The position numbers and the translations under genes were made by a program. Below, piece after piece: positions 59,047 to 64,000 of a stretch of DNA of 64,000 bases (position 1 is its first letter; every line of letters begins with the position of its first letter). The notes below the pieces were generated by a model that saw nothing but the letters and a program-made list of their open reading frames with translations, was not told the origin of the DNA and did not search any database. The stretch is from an uncultured Porphyromonadaceae bacterium (GTDB lineage: Bacteria; Bacteroidota; Bacteroidia; Bacteroidales; Muribaculaceae). The stretch is from NCBI GenBank assembly GCA_947567425.1, contig CANOLV010000006.1:59238-123237 (forward strand), given 5' to 3'.

Positions 59047-60528
59047 CTACTTTTTAATGATTCTCATACCTCGCCAGTTTTCTCCGAATCTTGCGCATAC
59101 ATAAACTTCGCCTCCGGTTAATGTTACATTCTTTTGATTAACAGCATCAACAATAACATTTAGCCATGTATTGATCTGAGATGCATTAGAAGAATTTACG
59201 TTGTTCAAAAAGAATCCACTAAGGTTATTCCAACCAATGGTAAACTGCATATAATTTCGTGCGAATACGTGCGTGTACGACTTTACATTATATCTTACAA
59301 TGTCACCATCATTTACAATTATATACAGTTCTTTGGGTGTAGATATAATGCAAGCATTTGCCGATTCGAAATTTGTTGCTTTGTTACCAAATTTTTCTTT
59401 GATAAAATCACGCACTGCGTTTACACCAAGTGCGATAACTTGATCTTTTAAAGTTGATGGGAAATCGGGCATTATTAGAGTTGCCGCATTTGCGATACTA
59501 CCATTGATTTCAACCATCTGAGGAGGCATATATGCGTAATCCTTTACATTTTTCATTACTTGTGAATAATATGCAGGAATTGATTTTTTTAATAATACGT
59601 GTCTCCATCCAACTCTAATTTCGTCACATCTTGTTTTGCTCCAACCTATCCAATTCTTTTTGTCTGTCCATCCTTGTACACCTATTTCTCCATAAAATCC
59701 ATAATTATAGAAATAAAACGAACCTCTAACTCTCCTTTTCTTACTTATGTTGACTGTACACGCCTTAGTGGATCCAATTATGTTCTGAATAATTTTACCC
59801 ACAAACGTTTGCCTATCGGCAGAAAATGTTTTAAAGGAGTTATGATCTGGTTCCGGAACTCCTGCTCTTGAGCCTTTGTTACTAGTTTCATCGTCGTCAC
59901 CAAAATAGCTGTCGGGCAATTCTTCGTACTTGCCTTCATAGATAAGAGAATAGTCATCGGGATTTTCTTCAAATGTCTTAAATAACACTATGTTCTTTGT
60001 GATTTGATATGTCTGTTCGTCAATTTTAGTGCCATTTAATTGAGAATTTTTTATTGTTAAATTATCAAATTCGTTTTCGCAACCAATAGGAAACTTAAAA
60101 GTCCCTTTTGGTGTTATTTTTATTACGTAATTCCCAATTTCAAGTTCTCCTTTGGTATTCAATAATTTTGCCAAATTAAGATTAGGTACAAGCGAATCGT
60201 ATCCGTAAGCTTCATAAAATGTTTCGGTTGTGCTTCCGATGGAGGCATTTAAATCCGTTTTTGTATCCATTAAACTAATAAAGCGTGGATCTAATTTTGA
60301 AGCGATTGGATTTAATGAGGCTGGCTGAATATCTTTATCGTTGTCTGGACATATTAACGATATTAGTTCTTCTTCATTCTCAAATGATAATCTGAATGCA
60401 GAATCTGGTTCTTCTGAATTGGCCCTACTAATATTTGTCGTTTTGTTTTTATCAATATAGATATCCTCTTTTGAACATGATGATAACAATAGAACCATAA
60501 TGGCACTGAAAATAATAAACTGTTTCAT
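59047..60528 (-). CDS. Lipoprotein of unknown function
   Basis: A 493-residue predicted lipoprotein (signal peptide, lipobox LLLSSC with C18, then SKEDIYID). I do not recognise a family. The first half is acidic, including an FGDDDETSN stretch; the central part has RRVRGSFYFYNYGFYGEIGVQGWTDKK in parts (GSFYFYNYGFYG, GVQGWTDKKNWIGW) and a cysteine pair (KACTVNIS, KTRCDEIRVGW); the C-terminal 150 residues look like alpha/beta with VYVCARFGENWRGM at the end. Base composition is clearly more AT-rich than that of the housekeeping genes. It is last in a three-gene minus operon after a beta-barrel protein and a small exported protein, pointing to an envelope role. Confidence 0.7.
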   Translation of the reverse strand: MKQFIIFSAIMVLLLSSCSKEDIYIDKNKTTNISRANSEEPDSAFRLSFENEEELISLICPDNDKDIQPASLNPIASKLDPRFISLMDTKTDLNASIGSTTETFYEAYGYDSLVPNLNLAKLLNTKGELEIGNYVIKITPKGTFKFPIGCENEFDNLTIKNSQLNGTKIDEQTYQITKNIVLFKTFEENPDDYSLIYEGKYEELPDSYFGDDDETSNKGSRAGVPEPDHNSFKTFSADRQTFVGKIIQNIIGSTKACTVNISKKRRVRGSFYFYNYGFYGEIGVQGWTDKKNWIGWSKTRCDEIRVGWRHVLLKKSIPAYYSQVMKNVKDYAYMPPQMVEINGSIANAATLIMPDFPSTLKDQVIALGVNAVRDFIKEKFGNKATNFESANACIISTPKELYIIVNDGDIVRYNVKSYTHVFARNYMQFTIGWNNLSGFFLNNVNSSNASQINTWLNVIVDAVNQKNVTLTGGEVYVCARFGENWRGMRIIKK

Positions 60529-60545
60529 GATTTTTTATTTGTTGT

Positions 60546-61130
60546 TTAAAATGTGAATCCAAAACCGAATGAAAGCGAATTACGCCATATACTGATTTTT
60601 TGGTCAAAAGTATACCCCTCCCAACTATATCCGGCATGGTCTTTAAATTGATTCAGACAATAACCTATATGTGCATTTATACCAAAATGACTTCTAAACA
60701 TTTTTTGCCATCCTATGCCGAGGTTGAATAGCAAACCGGATGATAGTGACCTGTCGTTGTTATATGGTATTCCATAACCTATATTGGTGTAAGCATATAT
60801 ATTTTTTACTGTTATGTCATAAAATGGACGATATCGGAAAGTTCCGAATATTGGTAAGGTTTTGATGTTGGATTTGTAGCTGTCTATGCCGATTCCGGCT
60901 CCTATTGAAAAGGATTGGTTTAAATCGTAGATTCCCATGAAATGTAACATGCTTCCGGATGTCTCCATATAGCCTTGTGGTAAGTTGTGCCCTGCAACAG
61001 CGTGGCTTAAGCCTAAGCTATAATCATAGCTTATTTCGAAATGTAGCCTATTGATTAATTTTGCATGTATTTTAATTGGTGAAATACAGATTATAAGAAG
61101 GATAGTACTTCCCAATATGATTTTTTTCAT
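60546..61130 (-). CDS. Small outer-membrane beta-barrel protein
   Basis: A 194-residue protein with a signal peptide (LGSTILLIICISPIKIHA) and alternating hydrophobic strands: LHFEISYDYSLGLS, FSIGAGIGIDSY, IYAYTNIGYGIPY, GLLFNLGIGWQKM and the closing NSLSFGFGFTF with a C-terminal Phe that signals barrel assembly. It resembles eight-stranded OmpA/PorT-type barrels. It sits 17 bases upstream of the unknown lipoprotein gene and 58 bases after the small DUF3244-type gene. The partner lipoprotein may be bound or exported by it; this is inference. Confidence 0.75.
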   Translation of the reverse strand: MKKIILGSTILLIICISPIKIHAKLINRLHFEISYDYSLGLSHAVAGHNLPQGYMETSGSMLHFMGIYDLNQSFSIGAGIGIDSYKSNIKTLPIFGTFRYRPFYDITVKNIYAYTNIGYGIPYNNDRSLSSGLLFNLGIGWQKMFRSHFGINAHIGYCLNQFKDHAGYSWEGYTFDQKISIWRNSLSFGFGFTF

Positions 61131-61188
61131 TGTTAAATTGGTTTTAAATGTAATGAATTGAGTATATTAATTATAGCATCTGTTTTGA

Positions 61189-61554
61189 TTAGAGTATTAA
61201 CCATCCTTCATAGTCACCTCCGCCAGTGGTAGTGATTTCGATCTTCCACGGCTCTTCAGGAATACCGATGTACTTTTTGAATTCAAATGAGGTGTGGAAT
61301 CGGTCTTTTAAGACCGATTCACCTGAAACAGTTGAAACAAAAAGGTTGGCCCATCCTTCACTTTCGGGAAAAGTAATATTTAGTTCACAAGAGGGAACTA
61401 AATAGTATGCATCAATTTCTCCTATTAATGTCAGCGGTCTACATTTTCGATTGCGAAGTTCTATTTTAGTTTTTTTATTTTCTTTGGAAGATTCTGCGCT
61501 AAAGCCAATAGCAGCAAATGAAATAAACAGGATGATTGTTAAATTTTTGAGCAT
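61189..61554 (-). CDS. Small exported protein, DUF3244-like
   Basis: A 121-residue exported protein with a signal peptide (LTIILFISFAAIGFSA). The mature part, with IELRNRKCRPLTLIGEID, VPSCELNITFPESEGWANLFVST and FEFKKYIGIPEEPWKIEITTTGG (each quoted in part), fits the DUF3244 pattern of Bacteroidetes, a short immunoglobulin-like sandwich of unknown role. The frame is open upstream to an ATG at 61623, but a promoter lies within that stretch, so MLKNLTIIL at 61554 is the start. First gene of the three-gene envelope operon. Confidence 0.75.
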   Translation of the reverse strand: MLKNLTIILFISFAAIGFSAESSKENKKTKIELRNRKCRPLTLIGEIDAYYLVPSCELNITFPESEGWANLFVSTVSGESVLKDRFHTSFEFKKYIGIPEEPWKIEITTTGGGDYEGWLIL

Positions 61555-61574
61555 AGTTCTTCGATTTTTTTCTG

Positions 61575-61607
61575 CAAAGTTAGGGCTTTGAAGGTTTTTG
61601 TTCCAAA
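61575..61607 (-). promoter_or_regulatory. Promoter of the three-gene envelope operon
   Basis: On the minus strand TTTG (61604-61607), 21-base spacer, TAACTTTG (61575-61582), about 20 bases before the ATG at 61554. Confidence 0.75.
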
Positions 61608-61812
61608 TTTTGACATCTATCACTTGGTTTTATAATATGCTTATTAACAGTGATTTACAGGATGTGTTTTTAGTGATTTTATATCACTTGATTTTTATGG
61701 CAAAATATAGGGATGTTTTGTGGATGATTATAATTGTTTTATGGGATAGAGTTGCATAATAGAGGAATTTTTTATTATTTTGCGAAAAATGATTTTATAA
61801 CCTTAGCTTCCT

Positions 61813-63582
61813 ATGTCATTGTATATACGAATTCTGAATGTAGTTGTGCTAATCGGCTACGTGTGCATGCAGTTTTGCTCGTGCCAAAGCAAAAGTGATA
61901 TGGAAGTGCGTCTTGAAAAAATAGATAGTGAGATAATTTGTCATAATCCTGATTCGGTACTGATAATATTGTCATCTATTTTGCCGAATGAACTTTCGTC
62001 TGATCGAGCCATTGCTCTGCATACGCTGTTTCTTGAGTTGGCGAAGTATAAAACTCATGAGGATTTATCTGATGACAGACTGATTACTCAGGCTTATCAT
62101 TATTTTCGCAAACATGGAGAAAAGCGTTATGCCATGATGTCGATGTTTCTTAAGGCTGAGATACAATATGAAGAGAATGATTTTTCGCATAGCGTGATTT
62201 CGGCCATGCGAGCGGAGGGTATGGCTAAGGAATTGAACGACAATTATTATCTGGGAAGAATATATGATTTGCTGTCAGATATAAATTACCATACATATAA
62301 CTTTGGAGAAGATATAAAGTACTCTATTATGGCGTGTGATAATTTTAGACTTGCAGATAGTATGGCTCAGTACTATTTTGCTCTAACGGAATTAGCGGCA
62401 TCATATTCTAATAATGGGATGCCTGAACGGAGTATAGAGTTGCTTGACAGTATATCGTCATTAAAGCCGTTGAACCATTATAATGATTATAATTTGAACG
62501 CATATAGGCAGGGGTGCTATGTGATGCCTTTTTTGAGGCTGAAGAAATATAATCAGATTGACTCTATAGTGAGTGAGATGGAAGGTTATTCTGATTTTGA
62601 ATATTCGCTGTATGTTTATTCGCTTATTATAGAAGCTTATTCAGTGCAGGGACGCTTTGCGGAAGCAGATAAATTGATTTCAGACTGTTATGCCCGTTTC
62701 CCAGAAGATATTGAATCGGAGATTTCATTTCAAGACGCTATGTATGAGTATTATATGGCTAAAGGCGACTATAAAAATGCGATTATCCATCAAGATAATG
62801 TGTTAAGGATCAATAATGAGCGAATCAATGATGCGTTGGAGCAGACTGTTGCCATAGCTCAGCGTGATTATCAAGATCTTCAAAGACGAAGGTATGAGAC
62901 TATGTCGCATAGGCTTAGGAATTTGATAATTATTATATGTATAGCTGCCATAGTATCCGGAGCATGGGCAATCCTCTTTTTTAGGGAACGAATACGCCGA
63001 AAAAATAGTGAGATCAATGGTTATGTAGTCGATATACAGCGACTTAGCGAAGATGTACTCAATGAATCACGGCGTAGCGAGCAGCTAAATGCCCAATTGA
63101 ACGAGAAAGAGCGCGATATCGGTGAATTGAGTTTGCGTATTGATGCTGGTTCTGAACAGTTGTCAAGTCTGAGGGAACAAGTGAATGAGCTTTGGGGAAG
63201 TCGCTTTGCCGTGCTGAATTCGCTTTGCGACGAATATTTCGCCGTTCGTGACACTCCCAAGCAGCGTACTATGCTGTATAATAAGCTTAAGTCGGAGATC
63301 CAGTTGCTCTGCAGTGAGGAGTCTGTGGCTGAGATAGAGCGTCTTGTCGACAGATGTATGGATGGAATCGTGTCGAAATTACGGGAGCAGTTACCTAAAT
63401 TCAAGCCGGTAGACATAACTATATTGTCGCTGATATTCGCCAACTGTTCTCCGCGCACGATATGCCTGATAATAGACAAGGACCTGGGCTATTATTACAA
63501 CAAGCGCAAGCGTCTTAAGGACCGTATAGCCCAATCTGATGTTCCGGATAAAGAATTGTTTTTGGAAAAAATCGGTGGTTAG
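61813..63582 (+). CDS. TPR-containing membrane regulator with C-terminal helix-turn-helix
   Basis: A 589-residue protein. It starts with a hydrophobic export or lipoprotein-type signal (VVVLIGYVCMQFCSCQS), then helical TPR-like repeats (residues about 60-340, e.g. AMMSMFLKAEIQYEENDFSH and YYLGRIYDLLSDINY), one membrane helix (LIIIICIAAIVSGAWAILFF, about 374-393), a coiled coil (EVNESRRSEQ-type segment, about 400-470) and a C-terminal domain with KPVDITILSLIFANCSPRTI and DLGYYYNKRKRLKDRI that looks like a LuxR-type helix-turn-helix. Such one-protein membrane sensors are common next to surface loci in Bacteroidales. It is divergent from the envelope operon and is the obvious candidate to control it. 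Confidence 0.8.
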   Translation: MSLYIRILNVVVLIGYVCMQFCSCQSKSDMEVRLEKIDSEIICHNPDSVLIILSSILPNELSSDRAIALHTLFLELAKYKTHEDLSDDRLITQAYHYFRKHGEKRYAMMSMFLKAEIQYEENDFSHSVISAMRAEGMAKELNDNYYLGRIYDLLSDINYHTYNFGEDIKYSIMACDNFRLADSMAQYYFALTELAASYSNNGMPERSIELLDSISSLKPLNHYNDYNLNAYRQGCYVMPFLRLKKYNQIDSIVSEMEGYSDFEYSLYVYSLIIEAYSVQGRFAEADKLISDCYARFPEDIESEISFQDAMYEYYMAKGDYKNAIIHQDNVLRINNERINDALEQTVAIAQRDYQDLQRRRYETMSHRLRNLIIIICIAAIVSGAWAILFFRERIRRKNSEINGYVVDIQRLSEDVLNESRRSEQLNAQLNEKERDIGELSLRIDAGSEQLSSLREQVNELWGSRFAVLNSLCDEYFAVRDTPKQRTMLYNKLKSEIQLLCSEESVAEIERLVDRCMDGIVSKLREQLPKFKPVDITILSLIFANCSPRTICLIIDKDLGYYYNKRKRLKDRIAQSDVPDKELFLEKIGG

Positions 63583-63632
63583 CACATCTTATGGGCTAAA
63601 GGGTAGCGGTGGTATGATGGCAGACGGCGTGT

Positions 63633-63671
63633 GGTAAAAAGAAAGCGGGCATCCATAATCGGATGTCCGCT
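63633..63671 (-). terminator. Terminator between the TPR regulator and rpmA
   Basis: AGCGGGCATCC (63644-63654) pairs with GGATGTCCGCT (63661-63671) with one G-U pair. On the minus strand it is followed by TTCTTTTT, so it ends rpmA transcription; on the plus strand it may also stop the regulator gene. Confidence 0.75.
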
Positions 63672-63710
63672 CTTTGGTTCTTTGTTTGGACAGGTTATCC
63701 AGACGGTGGT

Positions 63711-63962
63711 TTATGCTTTTTCGTCCGGGGCGATGTTGATGAACTGACGTCCACCCTTGCCTTCGCTGAACACTACCACGCCGTCAACCAAAGCGTAGAT
63801 GGTGTGGTCCTTACCCATACCCACGTTTAGACCGGGGTGGTGTACCGTACCGCGCTGACGCTTGATGATGTTGCCGGCTTTAGCGTGCTGTCCGCCAAAA
63901 ATCTTAACTCCGAGTCGTGTGGTTTTTGTAACAACGCCCATGGTAGAAAAAACAACAACCAT
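63711..63962 (-). CDS. rpmA: 50S ribosomal protein L27 with atypical N-terminus
   Basis: An 83-residue protein whose residues 16-83 match L27 clearly: [44 protein letters not shown] and [10 protein letters not shown]. The usual N-terminal arm AHKKGVGSSKNGR, which reaches the peptidyl-transferase centre, is missing; instead the frame reads [15 protein letters not shown]. None of the other frames upstream encodes the normal arm. Translation may begin at the first ATG (63962) or at the second (63941), which gives 76 residues starting MGVVTKTT. The gene is normally the second of rplU-rpmA; rplU, if present, would lie beyond the window edge. Confidence 0.8.
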   Translation of the reverse strand: MVVVFSTMGVVTKTTRLGVKIFGGQHAKAGNIIKRQRGTVHHPGLNVGMGKDHTIYALVDGVVVFSEGKGGRQFINIAPDEKA

Positions 63963-64000
63963 ATTATTTTGGCATTGATTTTTAGAATATTTATTTGGGT

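Noticed and set aside
1-64000. CRISPR arrays, tRNA genes, prophage or transposase genes
   Set aside because: I looked for regular spaced repeats, cloverleaf sequences and integrase or transposase motifs by eye and found none; a dedicated tool could still find a diverged case.

Overview
The window looks like the chromosome of a gut-type Bacteroidales bacterium, possibly Muribaculaceae-like (the family is inferred). The evidence is a SusC/SusD pair, several surface lipoproteins with acidic residues after the lipidated cysteine, an NqrABCDEF sodium pump, TonB/ExbB/ExbD with two ExbDs, an HU-CCDC81/SPOR protein, and many copies of the Bacteroidetes -7 promoter element TAnnTTTG, often with a TTTG about 19-21 bases upstream. 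I found no tRNA or rRNA gene, insertion sequence, prophage or CRISPR array.

Layout. 1-13.7 kb is mostly housekeeping: the end of threonine dehydrogenase and an M18 aminopeptidase (+); a minus operon mtaB - lipid A-type acyltransferase - glycosyltransferase; acyl-CoA ligase and a Ca2+/Na+ antiporter (+); a DUF5686 outer-membrane protein; a TM2 protein; umuDC (-); a HAD-IIA phosphatase and a secreted propeller-like protein (+). 15.0-30.6 kb is the most striking region: glpA-glpB-glpC-glpT, followed by a second transcription unit with a periplasmic glycerophosphodiester phosphodiesterase, a surface calcineurin-type phosphoesterase, SusC, SusD and a BACON lipoprotein. Together these could capture glycerol-phosphate compounds at the surface, hydrolyse them, import glycerol-3-phosphate and oxidise it in the respiratory chain.

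30.7-42.5 kb holds an ATP-grasp-like orphan, a minus operon (HU-CCDC81/SPOR protein, nitroreductase, DUF2520, KdsC, Maf), a minus operon (small membrane protein, dxs, trkA, trkH) and a plus cluster of LicD, HipA-like kinase and DUF3037 whose reading frames overlap. 42.5-58.2 kb holds a GH2 glycosidase, a LEA-like protein, the nqrA-F operon, exbB-exbD-exbD-tonB, ispE, grpE and dnaJ.

58.2-64 kb is more AT-rich and accessory: an outer-membrane protein gene broken by two in-frame TAA stops, a minus operon of three unrecognised or poorly characterised envelope proteins facing a divergent TPR/helix-turn-helix membrane regulator, and an L27 gene whose N-terminus is unusual.

Several start codons were chosen because the longest open frame runs through a promoter -7 element. 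Three genes (mtaB, the ATP-grasp-like gene and the HU-CCDC81 gene) have the -7 element within about 5-8 bases of the start codon, which predicts leaderless or nearly leaderless mRNAs.
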